A stretch of DNA of 64,000 nucleotides from Nannobrachium achirus (GCA_963921795.1 OY997640.1:56572671-56636670); one strand, 5' to 3'. Shown: positions 35,310 to 46,560, numbered from the stretch's first letter. The notes: a model not told the origin generated them from the letters alone. A program made the numbers and translations.

Positions 35310-35600
35310 TGACCATCTGCCTGTGTCCATTTATGCCCATATATGGAGATATCTGTCAACGTCCATTTTATGCCCATATATGGAGATCTCTGTAGGACCC
35401 GTTTTGACCATCTGTTTGCCTGTGTCCATTTATGCCCATATATGGAGTTATCTGTGAATCTGTCTATCTGCGTCCATTTTATGCCCATATATGGAGATAT
35501 CTGTATCTGTCTGTCTATGTCCATTTTATGCCCATATATGGAGATTTATTTCTGTCTGCGTCCATTTTATGCCTATATATTGATATCTCTGTATCTGTCT
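35310..35600. repeat. Minisatellite with a CCATATATGG motif in each unit
   Basis: GTCCATTTTATGCCCATATA-type units recur with 38-62 bp spacing. CCATATATGG is present at 35337, 35374, 35436, 35485 and 35532, with a decayed sixth near 35572. The motif matches the CArG consensus CC(A/T)6GG. TCTGTCTGT stretches separate the units. Confidence 0.85.
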
Positions 35601-36090
35601 GTCTAAGGACCCTGCAATAATACACAGCCTTCTTGCTTTGCCACCCATGGGGAATGATGCCCCTCCAGTTGTTAGGCAATACCCATCATACCCGTTGTTC
35701 GCAGAGATTTGTTGCATTTATAGATAGATGAGATTACATGCAGAAATACAATAAAGAAAAAACTATTTTTCACTGTCCTGTCCTGTACTTATCTTACTTA
35801 CATTCCCGCTTCCTGTTGTCTTCCAAGAAACCAAACCTCGACAGCACAGATTTATACAGAGCTCTATAGATACAGAATAGTGTGTATTGCAGCCAGTATC
35901 GGTTTACTAGTAAAATAAACTCTTGGACACATCAGTAATATTAATCTTAGAGATGAGTTTCTCCTCCAGATGAATTGCAGACCACGCATAGAAAGTGCTT
36001 GTGAGACCATTTAAACTAATACAGAAGCATCAGGGCCAGGGGACATTATTAGCTGAAGGAATGGTGTTAACCCATTCAGCCAATATTACT
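35601..36090. other. Single-copy DNA
   Basis: No supported features. Confidence 0.35.
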
Positions 36091-36650
36091 TGAATTACAT
36101 CTATAACTTGAAATGACATTTTGCCGGAGACATGGGTCTGGTCTAGGTGGATGAGGAAGCCCACAGACATACGAGGAAAAATCTGCTTCTCATTTAAAGC
36201 TTTTCAGTTGCTCATGAGACGTAAGGGAGCCACACTTTTGTTTCTCATGTGTGCTTCATTAGAAGATCAGATATTGCTCTCCTTGAAGCTCCTTGTAGAT
36301 CCTAAAGGTGCTTTAGGATCTTTAAGGAGCTTCTCATTTGGAGCCATGTTTGAGAAGAATTTGAGTATCTTATTCTGAGATTACAGGGAGTGAGAGACGA
36401 GATGTAGGGGAGCACTCTCTATTGACTCATTAGTGTATCCTATATTACTCTCATATTGAGCCAAATATGAGAAATAATTGAGTAGCTTTATTTGAGATGA
36501 TAGGAGCAATAAATGAGACATAGGTGAGAGCTCTCTGATGGCTCATTTAAGTCTCTTAACTGTGACCCAAGATTCTTACTTTGAGCCATTAATGAGCAAT
36601 AATTGAGATTTAATTACCCAGAACCTTTTTTTTCTCACTTGGAGCTGTAA
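36090..36650. repeat. Interspersed repeat rich in TTTGAG/AATGAGA motifs
   Basis: Reiterated motifs such as AGCAATAAATGAGACATAG, GAGCTCTC and TGGCTCATT. Similar texture and motifs recur at 46080-46560. The open frame at 36121-36378 has no recognised domain and probably reflects the repeat. Confidence 0.5.
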
Positions 36651-37239
36651 ATGAGATACAGTATACATGCAGATATTTTGATATAAAAACAATACAATAA
36701 TTTCCTTCAATAAAACTTTATTTAATTTCCTTCAATAAAACTTTATTTTCTGTAAGGTGGCTGAAGATGAAGTGCTTTTAACAGTAGTCTTTTAAAAGAC
36801 TACTTTGGAAAAGGTTTGGGTTGTGTATTTACCTTGCCATGATGTAACTCTAAGGTGGCCAAGAAAACAATACATTTTAGTTATACAACAACCCAAACTA
36901 CGACCAAAGTGGTCTTTTATTCCAAATAAAATAAAAACAAACATCACAGTTCCTCCCCTTACTACTCATGAATGCAGTGCCAAACAAGAAAGTGACCCTA
37001 ATCAAATCAATGTGACCAAAACAGTCACTGCTACTTAAGTCAAATACATGCAAAAAAAAACACATGCAATAATACTTAACTAATTAAATGCGCACAGCTT
37101 AAAAGTTCACTTAAGAGTGCAAAGTGCCCATTGGTCAGTGCAAAAAGCAGAAGTGACATGTACTCCCAGCAAAACCGGACAGGAACAAACAGTCAGTGAT
37201 AACTATTCCAGTTATAAGTTACAGTTGTCCTTACCAAAC
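36651..37239. other. Single-copy DNA with a short tandem duplication
   Basis: TTTCCTTCAATAAAACTTTA occurs twice in tandem at about 36700-36747. Nothing else recognised. Confidence 0.4.
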
Positions 37240-37717
37240 GACCGTTGTGTTTCATTGTATAATGTGAGGACAACATTCACGAAGGACTGCCAGTCTCTCA
37301 CGTCTCCGTCCTGGGTAGATGAATCTATCTGTTCCTCTGTCTCTTACTCCAGTATCCGAGGATCTCGGGTGGGAGTTCTTAAAGATTGTATTAAGTTTCC
37401 TGCACCCTGGCCAATTCCTCCACCCCTGCAAGGAGAACCCAACAACGGTGTCCGCCTTCCTCACCAGTCTGTTGAGGTTGAAGGTGTCACCCGCTCAGTT
37501 GTTCCTCCCCAGCACGTTATTCCAAAGAAAACTGCTCCACTTGCCATACCAGATTGGTAGAACATCTGTAGCATCCTGTTGCACACGCCAAACGATCCCG
37601 TCTTCTCAGGAAGAGCAGGCTGTTCTTACCCTTCCTGTGAATCGCCTCTGCGTTGTGCGACCAGTGTTTCCACGGACACCGCCTTCCATCCAGCTTCGGT
37701 GCCATACCGTAAGACAT
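37240..37717 (-). mobile_element. LINE remnant: reverse-transcriptase thumb/C-terminal region
   Basis: Minus-strand frames give AEAIHRKGKNSLLFLRRR, then a CWG-type stretch, then NLNRLVRKADTVVGFSLQGW. The order 'AI-KKGQ-RL-FLRRLR ... CWGG ... L-RLVRKA-SV-G' is the standard downstream part of L2/Rex1-like RT. Frame changes show it is inactive. Plus-strand open frames here are shadows. Confidence 0.8.
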
Positions 37718-38100
37718 AGTCTGCAGACAGGGAAGATGAAATTAGCTATATAAGCACAGTCAACATGTTTTCCCCACGCCAGTGATGTCGTTCGAACCTT
37801 CTCTCAGTCAGTGGGGGAAAATAAAAGATACAATGTTACATTAAACCCTGAGACACAATCTCTTCCATTGAAATAACCAAAGAGTTAATGATCGTTTCGG
37901 CCTACACCTGCCACTGTTCAGCGACTGTTGCAGCGCAGCTATCTACAAGACTCTTATTAAGAAGGACCCAGAAGGGGCACTGTTTGATGTAAAGTCATCA
38001 ACAAAACTTCCAGCTAAACCTTCAGTTTTAGAGGGGCTTTCAACAGGATAATCACAAGGTTTGTGTGCTTTATTAAGATAAAGTACCAAAGAAATTAGAA
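37718..38100. other. Unassigned DNA, possibly transposon interior
   Basis: A plus-strand reading near 37940-38055 (SAAIYKTLIKKDPEGALFDV) is open for about 40 codons but is not recognised. Confidence 0.25.
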
Positions 38101-38104
38101 CAAC

Positions 38105-39470
38105 CAGGCTGACCGCATTTAAGACAAGTAAGCAATTTACCCCGAGTGAGAGGACATTATGCTCTCATAATGTCCGCAGTGCGGGTGTGATCGGACGAGG
38201 CGCCAGCCGAGTCCGATAACACCCGCACTCAGGACATTATGAGAGCATAATGTCCGACCCCGAGTGGTAAATAGCTTTTCTACCACTTTTTCCCGTATAC
38301 ATGAAAGAAAACACATAGTTGTAACTTGCAAGGATCTTAAGTTACAATCATTATTGCCTATAAAACTTCCGCCATAACAACAAATAGTGCCACAAACAAC
38401 ATCTTCTACTCACCACCAGATGGCGCCAACTCCATGCTGAGACAGATGTCTAGCTTACGCGACCGAGTATTTCCCGGTGAATCTGTGCGCAAAGGTGGGG
38501 GCCGATGGGCAAGGAGGGTTGCGAGCTTATGAGAAACAACTAAAATAAGACCTTAAAACCTGGCGAAAACAGTTGCGTGCATTAGCGCAAATGGAAAACA
38601 TTCAATTAACTTCTGAAAAGCCTACACGGCCTTTAAACAGCGTGCATACGGTGCATTAGATGAGGATAAATGAAATCATTAAATGGAAATCATTAAATTA
38701 ACTTCTGAAAAGGCTTCTTCTAAGCCTACACTATATAGCCTACTAAAAACGAGTGAATCTTGCCACACGTGAATAATTGTGGTTCAGTGGTTGTAAACAA
38801 TAACACAGACAATATAAAATCCTTAGTCTAGTTGTGGGAAGAAAAGGATATCATCATCATCATGGCCCCAAATAACTTTTAAATATCTTGCAATTGGAGA
38901 CGAGTCTCTTACTAAATCGGCAAGAGTGCCTCTCATTTTCAATACATAAAGGCTAAGCTATAGAACCTCTCCATCATCAGCAATAGTCAGTGGTGGTGCG
39001 TGTCCCCCAGACCCCCACACTCCCAAGCCCCCACCTTTGCGCACAGATTCACCGGGAAATACTCGGTCGCCTAGCTTACAGCTAAGCTAACGTCAGTTAA
39101 AAGCACCGTTCCGGCCGTAAATAGAGGCTGTTCGCTTCCAGAAAGGCATAGGTTCAGAGAAAAGGGGCTTTAAAGTTGGCGGATTGCATTGGATCCAAAT
39201 AAATCGGCGACGATAGTACGCACGTTAGTAAACATAGGACAGCTGCGACCGTCATTTGTTGGTGGGGGGAAAGGTGTTCCGACCATAGGTTCCGACTCCC
39301 TCCTGAAGTCCCCGGATGCGTTCATCGCGTATTGATCTCGGAAATGTGCCTCATTTGCATGTACATCCGGGCATTTCACACATTCCGGCTATTGTGGCCT
39401 CATTTACTACTGTTTTAAGCCAATCACAATCCAGTATTTGAACACGTGACTCGAAAAAGTGGTAGAAAGT
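38105..39470. mobile_element. DNA transposon remnant with nested palindromic ends
   Basis: GGACATTATG-CTCT-CATAATGTCC is a hairpin at about 38150-38175, repeated in similar form at 38232-38257, with CAGTGCGGGTGT and ACACCCGCACT between them. Further out, TTCTACCACTTTTTC near 38278 is mirrored by GAAAAAGTGGTAGAA near 39452. CGACCGAGTATTTCCCGG near 38460 is mirrored near 39055. A minus-strand open frame at 39170-39379 is not recognised. The superfamily cannot be fixed; ISL2EU/Harbinger-like elements are one possibility. Confidence 0.6.
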
Positions 39471-39838
39471 GTCTTTCCTGAACAAAGTCTGTGGATTAAC
39501 TTCAAGTGCGTTGTTAGTGAGTTGGCATTGGCCTGAGGGACTTTACAAATAAAACAAAACATCTCAGTATCAAATCAGTGCATCATCAGAGCACTCAGAT
39601 AACAATATACTTTTCAGTATTAAAATTCAGTGCAGCATCAGAGCCCTCAAAATAAATCTTCTCAGTTTAGCATCAGAACCCTCAAAACCATCTCAAAAGT
39701 ATCAGAAATCAGTGCAGAATCAAGAGCCGGGAGTCTCTGGTAGGGGACCCAACCGGTAGGAGACAATATAATCTCAAAAGTATTAAATAAATAAAAACAA
39801 AATAAAAATAATAATCAGTGCAGCATCCGAGCTCTCAT

Positions 39839-41548
39839 TTATTTGACCCTGGGATTGACCTTGGTGGTAGCAGCATCTATCTGGTAAACAGCACTTTGCA
39901 AGAAGTGGTAGACATTAGCCAGATCCCGGTTGTACGAGGTAGCGAAGACGAAATGATTTTTAAAAAGCGTGTCGAAAGAGGCAAGGGAGTCTGGTGACTT
40001 ACACGGGATTGCACGTTTGTCAATCACAATGAAGTATTTGTGTATGGTACACCTCTGGGTCCCCACAGCCAGTAGATAGGGTTGACGACTCTCGTGATGC
40101 TGTCCAGATGCCCCTCGACACTGGTCCCAGTCTGTGACAAGAGAACTTCATTAGTCATGTTATTACAATTAATATGTTTGCAGTTTAGAGCCCCAACTTT
40201 ATGAGATAGCCACCAGAATCACTTCTTGCCACAAAATGCAACCAACAACATTCTGCCTTATCTTTATTCTGCTAAATGTAAAATAAATAAACATATTCAT
40301 ATCGGTGTATCTCAGGCTGATGGGGATAGATCTGTGGGGGGCGAAAGCAGACAATTATCACAGGGCAGTCGCTGATTACAGATGAGCATGGTTATCGCAT
40401 GATTTCACAAAAGTATAGTTTTAAGGGTGACTATTAGGGACAGAACAGTGAGCCATCTTAAACTTTAATTGAACTATAACCTTACCTAGATGAACTTCGC
40501 AAGGTGGTCAATGGCTTGTCGGGCTGAGAGCTTCCCTGGTCTCTTGTTGCGGCCTTGAGGTGAGGGTGGCATGAGGTGGATAAGGCAAGATGGAGGACAT
40601 CTCACTGTCCCATCCTGAAAATACAAGGGAGAGAAAAAAAACCAGACATTTTTACTAAAATCTCTTCATTTTGGTTTCGAAACCAATTCCCTCTTCCATT
40701 AGTATTAGTCATTTAATTCCAGCATACCATTTTCCAGTTGTCCTGTTGGGATTCAGCTTTATGAAGCAGATCTTCAAGGTCGCCTGTCTGGGTGAGGCCA
40801 TGGCTTTGTTCAAGGACTTTCTGCCTGTAGCGAGTAGGCCCCTTTTCCAGGAACTTGGAAAAGGGGCAGCGATGCAGCGATGTCATCACCAAACATCAGA
40901 CTGAAATTCTGCTCCATCTGCAGACAAGATGGAATACAGACGACAACATGGCATACATTTTTAATAGGTTCACCTTATGACCAGGGCTGTGATCTGTTTA
41001 AAGTCATTTTTCATTTCAGTTCGACTTTAAGGCAATACATACCATTCCCGCAATGTCAAGAAATCTTGGAAAGGTGGTGAATATTTCAGAGGACTTCACT
41101 GGGTCATGAACCATTGCTTGGCGATGGGTGAAGGTGTGTTTCATCTTCTCCTCGACGATTGCTTCATCAGTTGTATGGTTCATCAGTGCGATGGCCTCAC
41201 AACACTGGGTTTTGACAGGGGATTCTGACACTCTGTAATGATCCTCTCTCCTCCAGGTTTGGCCATCAGAATGTTTTCAATCATCTAAGTGGGAGGGGGG
41301 AAAAGGGGGGGACAGGGATTTGGTGGCCAAATATATTTACAGTAGCACAAATGTAAACCATGCCCCCCATACTTCTCCGCAATTGTACTTTGCCATTTAC
41401 CCCCCTGCTGCCCCCTTTATCAGAATCACCATCTTGATCTCCATTTCAAACAGTCATCTGCAAATCTTACCTGAGCGAGATGAGTCAGGTCAGCTCTGTT
41501 CCTTTGGGCAGGACACGGCTGCAAAATGGTGGTGTCATCAGTCCCCAT
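39839..41548 (-). pseudogene. Five-exon minus-strand pseudogene, probably of a SAMD3-like/uncharacterised teleost protein family
   Basis: Exons follow from matching splice sites: 41548-41471, 41284-41043, 40917-40728, 40614-40486 and 40131-39839, with donors GTAAG, GTATGT, GTATGC, GTAAGG and acceptors CTTAG, TGTCTGCAG, TTTTCAG, TCACAG. Introns are 186, 125, 113 and 354 bp. All boundaries fit phase 0. Readable peptides include KMKHTFTHRQAMVHDPVKSS, FPRFLDIAG, KFLEKGPTRYRQKVLEQSHG, RPGKLSARQAIDHLAKF and DTLFKNHFVFATSYNRDL. They recall teleost SAMD3-like proteins; this is from memory. Exons 2, 3 and 5 each have a net one-base indel, and exon 4 ends in an in-frame TAG (40488-40486). The start ATG is only the first in-frame one seen, and upstream exons may be missing. 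Confidence 0.65.
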
Positions 41549-41794
41549 TGTCTGCACTGGAGCTGAGAAAGGCTAGTTTCAGTGAGCCTCACTGAATCTA
41601 GCATGTTGACATAACAGGAGTGATTATAATAACATGTGATTAGCAAGAGGGGATCATTTGTGTTAAGAGTAATGTAAAAGAGATATTATTAATAAATATT
41701 GCGTGCCGGATCAAACAACATGAAGTGCTTTTGCGCACTGCTGCCAGTAGCCTACTTATTTAGCGTCTGGTACTAACTCTGCTGTCACGTACTG
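41549..41794. other. Spacer
   Basis: AT-rich DNA between the pseudogene and a hAT element. No promoter recognised. Confidence 0.3.
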
Positions 41795-42224
41795 CAGTTG
41801 TTCTCAAACTTTTCAGGCCGCAACCCCAAAAATAATCATATTTTAACTGGGGACCCCCCACCCTGACGAGCACTAAGAGTTGGGACAGTACATTTTGTAT
41901 AACACTGTTCTATTGTGAAAGTCTAGCAGATCTACATGCTCACAACGCCTCGCATTGCGAGGCTTTGTGAGCATGTAGATCTTCTATTTTCACAATCTCT
42001 GAGTCTAATATTTGATCATTTGGCCCAATGTTTAGTCTGTCATTTTAGAGGTATTAAAAAGTCCTTAAATTGTCACTTTAGAAATGTGCAAATACCCTCT
42101 ATACACTTAAAGTTTGTTGGTTTGTTTACTGTTGAGAAAACAATGATTAGCCAATCATCAGGGGACCCCCCAAAATAATTTAGGGACGCCCCTGGGGGTC
42201 CCGACCCAAAGGTTGAGAACCACA
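41795..42224 (+). mobile_element. Non-autonomous hAT element, family D
   Basis: Left end CAGTTGTTCTCAAACTTTTC faces right end GGTTGAGAACCACAT. It shares GGGGACCCCCCACCCTGAC with the reverse copy at 21409-21814. The hairpin core is complete (41913-41995). Flanking 8-mers do not match, so the outer bases have decayed. Confidence 0.8.
41913..41995. repeat. Hairpin module copy 14
   Basis: TTGTGAAAGTCTAGCAG and GATCTACATGCTCACAACG mirrored by TTTGTGAGCATGTAGATC and TTCTATTTTCACAA, apex GCCTCGCATTGCGAGGC. ACATGC replaces ACAAGC on the left and GCATGT replaces GCTTGT on the right, a paired change. Confidence 0.92.
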
Positions 42225-42351
42225 TTTCTAATACCTCAAAAGAACAGGGGAACAAAGGAAAGAAAAGACCGTTATAACATTAAAAGTAAACAAATTATAT
42301 AAAAACTGGTCAAACGTTGCCCAAATTGTCAAATGATATAAGAGGCAACAA

Positions 42352-42475
42352 TTGTGAAAATAACAGATCTACAAGCTCACTGCATTCCAAGTGCTTGTCA
42401 GGGTGGAGGGTCCCCAGTTCAAATATGACTATTTTGGGGGGTCCCCAGTTCAAATATGATTATTTGGGGGGCTTA
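42352..42475 (-). mobile_element. Family D hAT fragment
   Basis: Left hairpin arm (TTGTGAAAATAACAGATCTA, 42352-42380) followed by AAGTGCTTGTCAGGGTGG and two copies of GTCCCCAGTTCAAATATGA. The right end is lost. Confidence 0.75.
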
Positions 42476-42959
42476 AGTGGTTAACAGTCAACAGGATCAC
42501 TGATTACATTAATTATGAGAAGCAGTGTTCTTGGTGACATCACCACCAACAAGTGCCACAGGATATAAATAACAACAAGTGGGCTTGAGACCAGTATATT
42601 ATACCAAAACTTCATAGGATAGACCAAGGATATTCTCCTCAAAAATATAAAATAAATAAAAAATACCAACAGTACAAAGGCAGGGCCCTTAGCCAATGAG
42701 GCTAAGGGCACAGGGTATATATTTGTGCCCATATGAGCCCACACTGTTTTGTATGAACAGTATTTCTAGTTAAGAACTGGTCCTCAAACTGTTTTTTTAT
42801 TTAAAGGACCCCCTGTTTTTAGTATGCATATGGCCATGATCCCCCATCATCCATAACTCCCCTAGAACTGTACAAATGGAACCAGATGGACCTGTTAGGG
42901 TTAATTTGGTTCCATTTGTATACTCTACTACCATTGCTAGCTAACATTAGCCACAAATA

Positions 42960-42960
<1 letters not shown>
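42476..42960. other. Single-copy DNA with a possible hAT end
   Basis: CTGGTCCTCAAACTGTTTTTT near 42778 resembles a hAT terminus with GGACCCCC behind it. No partner found. Confidence 0.35.

Positions 42961-42961
<1 letters not shown>

Positions 42962-43036
<75 letters not shown>
42962..43036. repeat. (CA)n microsatellite
   Basis: Pure CA tract of about 37 units. GCTAGCTAAC motifs flank it on both sides. Confidence 0.97.
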
Positions 43037-43041
<5 letters not shown>

Positions 43042-43231
43042 GAACAGCTGCTAGCTAACTTTGGCTCTGTTAGCCACAATACCACACAACAGGCTGCAAG
43101 CTGTGCACAAATACACAGCAAAGCACCTTCTGTTAATACAAAATAAAAAAACGTCCACTTCTATCAAAAGGGAAGCTTATCTTACACATTTTGAACATTC
43201 AGTTCCATTAGGATGTAGTCTACTGTAAAAA

Positions 43232-43277
43232 CGTTAGCATCAGCTAGTGTTAGCATTAGCTAGCGTTAGCATTAGCT
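43232..43277. repeat. GTTAGCATTAGCTA tandem repeat
   Basis: Three imperfect units of GTTAGCATTAGCTAGC. Confidence 0.8.
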
Positions 43278-43800
43278 TAGTTGTACTGGTTGGATGAACC
43301 TTTCAGAAAAATACACACTTTGTACAAAAACACTGCAGACAACATTCTTAAGTAACATACAGTACATGTAGGTTACTTTATCCAGTGGCTATGTTGTTTC
43401 ACCTACCTAAAAAGGATAAAGTCCATGAGAGCATATAACTCCTGGTTGTTCTTCTCTTCAGCACTGACTGACTGAGGTTCAAAATGGCAGCCAGCCCAGA
43501 CTGGTTCAAACCAGTTCCAAGTCGTTCCAATAGCTCCTCTCTGTCTTGAGGAGCAATAGATGAGCAGCAAATGAGCAGCAAATGTTTCCTCTGAGAAAGT
43601 ATAATAATAAGGATATGCCCCGCCTCCTACAGAGCTCTGTTTCCTGCTAGATCAAAGCAATATGTGATGTCACTGTTCTCATCCTTCCCAGTTGTTGTTT
43701 GGGCAATTAACCCTTTGACTGACTGCTGCTGAAGCAATAATGCATTGTTTTTCATGAACTACTGTACACTTATCTAAAGATTAGATCTGATCAGATCAGA
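43278..43800. other. Single-copy DNA
   Basis: No supported genes. GATCAGATCAGATC lies just before the following hAT end. Confidence 0.35.
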
Positions 43801-43801
43801 T

Positions 43802-44293
43802 CAGGGGTCTTCAACAGGGGGTCCGCGACCCCTAGGGGGTCCGCGGGGATACTGCAGGGGGTCCCCTAAAAAAGGGGGGGGGAAATATATAGGATATATA
43901 TAAATATATAATTTATTTTAAGAAAGAAAAAAAAGAAAAAATATATATTTTAATAGCATTATTATTATAGCAGTATTGAATGCACAATGTGATTTTACAC
44001 AATTTTATACATAAATATACAATATATGTTGTAGCCCCCTTCCCTACCCTACAAGGTATCTCAGTTATAACTATTATAATTATAATAAACATACTATAAA
44101 GTGTTAGGCCTATACATCATTGGAAAAAATACTATTTTTGTCAATACTGCATGTAGAAATACTCTGTAACAAATCATTCTAAATTTACTTAAAGTACAAA
44201 ACTGTTGGTATGAAAATGTATTTAAAGTGCAAAAGTAGAAAGTACTCATTATGCAGAATCTTTGAAAAGAGCAGATCTACAAGCTTACAATGG
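43802..44293. mobile_element. Nested hAT fragments ending in a half hairpin
   Basis: CAGGGGTCTTCAACAGGGGG starts a family C copy at 43802. From about 44120, AAAGTACTCATTATGCAG and similar text belong to family F, leading to a left hairpin arm AAAAGAGCAGATCTACAAGC (44263-44293, copy 16). Boundaries between fragments are unclear. Confidence 0.5.
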
Positions 44294-44367
44294 CATTGGT
44301 AACATTTTTGAGAGGCCATTTTTGCGACCGTTAGGTCGCAGTTACTATCAAAACCTTCACTGGCAGT

Positions 44368-44411
44368 CTGTCTGCCTGTCCGTCTGTCCGTCTGTCCGTC
44401 CGTCCGTCCAC
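44368..44411. repeat. (GTCT/GTCC)n repeat
   Basis: Tandem CTGTC, TCTGTCCG and TCCGTCCG units. Confidence 0.9.
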
Positions 44412-44929
44412 ATCACGGCACACCACACTTTTGCCCTTCTCCACAACCGTTGCCCCTATCCATGCCAAACTTTGCACACACACTCCTTGCCTGCCAATCC
44501 ACAAGCTCCACCCCTCCAGAGACCCCTGGAGCTCCAGGGACCCCCAGGGACCCCCTGGCGCCACTGCCAAAAAGTCAAAAGTAGCCGATCATACATGTGC
44601 TTATCTCCTGGTTAGGGAGTCTTACTGGTATTGTTCTGCTCCAGGATTCTGGCTACCCCCCCTAAATCACATGCGCTGAGTCAGAATATGCAGGTTTTAT
44701 TCCAATGCGCAAACAGGAAGTGTCTCAAAACTGCCACTTCCTGGTGTGTTTTGGGTATTACGAGTTGGTAGGTGCTCCGATATATTTTTTTCTCATGTCT
44801 GCATGTCATTTTAAGCCTCAGGTCGACATTCAGTAACCCTAATATCCTATCGTGATTTTATAGTAATTCAAAGGAGGCTAACCCTAGTTTAATCCTAGGA
44901 ATGTCGCACAGAAATAAAACACACCTCCA

Positions 44930-45125
44930 CGTGTTCGTCTCGGTGAGCTATTCAACATACTAAAAGATGCGCCCTTGACACATGATGGTTTCGGACTTAT
45001 AACACGAAATAGCTAACCCTAGGGTCAGCTATTTCGCGTTATAAGTCAAAGACGATGCGACATCAGACCTTGGTTCCGAGATATGTTGTAGAGCTCTCCG
45101 AGACGAACGTGTGGATGTCTTGGTT
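44930..45125. mobile_element. Foldback element 1 with GTTCGTCTCGGTGAGC arms
   Basis: CCACGTGTTCGTCTCGG near 44936 is mirrored by CCGAGACGAACGTGTGG near 45100. In the centre GGACTTATAACACGAAATAG is mirrored by CTATTTCGCGTTATAAGTC around AACCCTAGGGT. It forms one long interrupted hairpin. Confidence 0.7.
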
Positions 45126-45267
45126 ATCCTCCTACGACCTTTCTTCCCTGGGATCTCCAATTTGACTAAGGGTCATAGAGTCTATAAACGTTAGAGCACA
45201 TTGAATGCCAGGCCAGAGAAAGCTATCTCCTCACAGGAGTGTCTGTGTGGGATGAACCTTATACTGG

Positions 45268-45293
45268 CGTGTTCAGCTCGCAGAGACGAACAT

Positions 45294-45337
<44 letters not shown>

Positions 45338-45450
45338 CTCCTCTATACGACACTCCTGTGCCGAGAGAACGGCCCCTAAAGTTAGAATTAGGGTTAGCCC
45401 TCTAGGGGTCATACATCAACGCGTTCGTCTCAGCGAGCTGATCAAGAATC
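45268..45450. mobile_element. Foldback element 2, related to foldback 1, with TG repeat inside
   Basis: TTCAGCTCGCAGAGACGAAC near 45272 is mirrored by GTTCGTCTCAGCGAGCTGAT near 45424. A (TG)n tract lies at 45297-45335 inside. The arm motif is shared with foldback 1. Confidence 0.65.
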
Positions 45451-46079
45451 TTTTTGCCATGTGTCTGTGCGTCCCCTAGAACCCGAGCTAGCTCTTTTAG
45501 AAGGGTTAGAAATCGACTAAAGCATTTTTACGTGACGGGATAAGACTAAGAAAGATCTAACTGATCAGTCTTGATCACATGACTAGCGATTTGTGTGAAA
45601 TTTGAAGGAGTAATATAAGAAAATATGTATTACGTAAGTCGGCCTGCTGGTGGCGCTATAAAAGGCATGTGACAAATGTAGGGCAAAGTTGAAGTTTTAG
45701 TCATGCTGCATAAATTGTTGAAACTCATGTAGTAGTAATAATATCTTAAAATGTAACTAACTTATAATGGTTATCCCCCAAATTAGCATTCTATTGATGC
45801 AGACCCTTAGTTTTCATTAGATAACGTTTCTGTAAGTTCTATACTTTATCTTAATAAACTATCTGATACATTGCTTTTAACATTCTTAAATTGGCATGAG
45901 ATTGGTTCTGTATGTGATAAAATTGAGACATAATTTATCTAATTGTTGGTATCATTCGAGAGCTTGTACTAGCTAGAATGATATATACTTAAGACATTTT
46001 CTGAATATGCTATAAATAAAGCAAGTGAATTAAAATGAGCATTAAACACAAATGCATGATCAAATGAGAATGATTGAAG
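45451..46079. other. Single-copy AT-rich DNA
   Basis: No supported features. Confidence 0.35.
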
Positions 46080-46560
46080 ACTGCATCGTTTATAGCTATA
46101 TACTGGCCAATCTGAGTCTTTAATGTGACTTAAATGAGATAATCTTGAGAGCTCTTTTACAGCTCAACAGTGGTCATTCTGAGACAGACCTGAGATGTAA
46201 CAAAAAGCCTTAATTGAGCTTTAAATGAGATTATATTGAAAGCTATTTTTATATCACTTGGAGCTAAGTTTGAGACGCAACAATCCAGATGAATTGAGCA
46301 ATATTTGAGACATTATTGAGCTCTCCTGTATAGCTCATCAGAGCTTCCATCTGAGGCATGTTGCTCCCCAGAAATAGAGGAGAAACAGGAGCAATACCTG
46401 AGATCTCCTTTTTGTATCACCTTGATCTCATTTGTGGCTTGAGAAACAAAAGAGCAATAGATGAGGGCTCAATCATGGATTCTGCTTTCCTCTGGGATAC
46501 ACATATTGCAGCAGGAAAGGATGGAGTCAAAGATACACATATAGATGAAGTAGAGACAAA
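46080..46560. repeat. Interspersed repeat rich in TTTGAG/AATGAGA motifs, second copy
   Basis: Motifs ACTTAAATGAGATAATC, GAGCTTTAAATGAGATTA and AGAGCAATAGATGAGGGCTC match the texture of 36090-36650. Confidence 0.5.

Noticed and set aside
36121-36378. Protein-coding exon of 85 codons
   Set aside because: It falls in a repetitive GAG-rich segment, has no recognised domain and no supporting splice sites.
37117-37753. Plus-strand open frames of 147 and 144 codons as genes
   Set aside because: They lie opposite minus-strand LINE reverse-transcriptase sequence and are shadows of it.
41795-42224. 8-bp target duplication for this hAT copy
   Set aside because: The flanking 8-mers ACGTACTG and TTCTAATA do not match.
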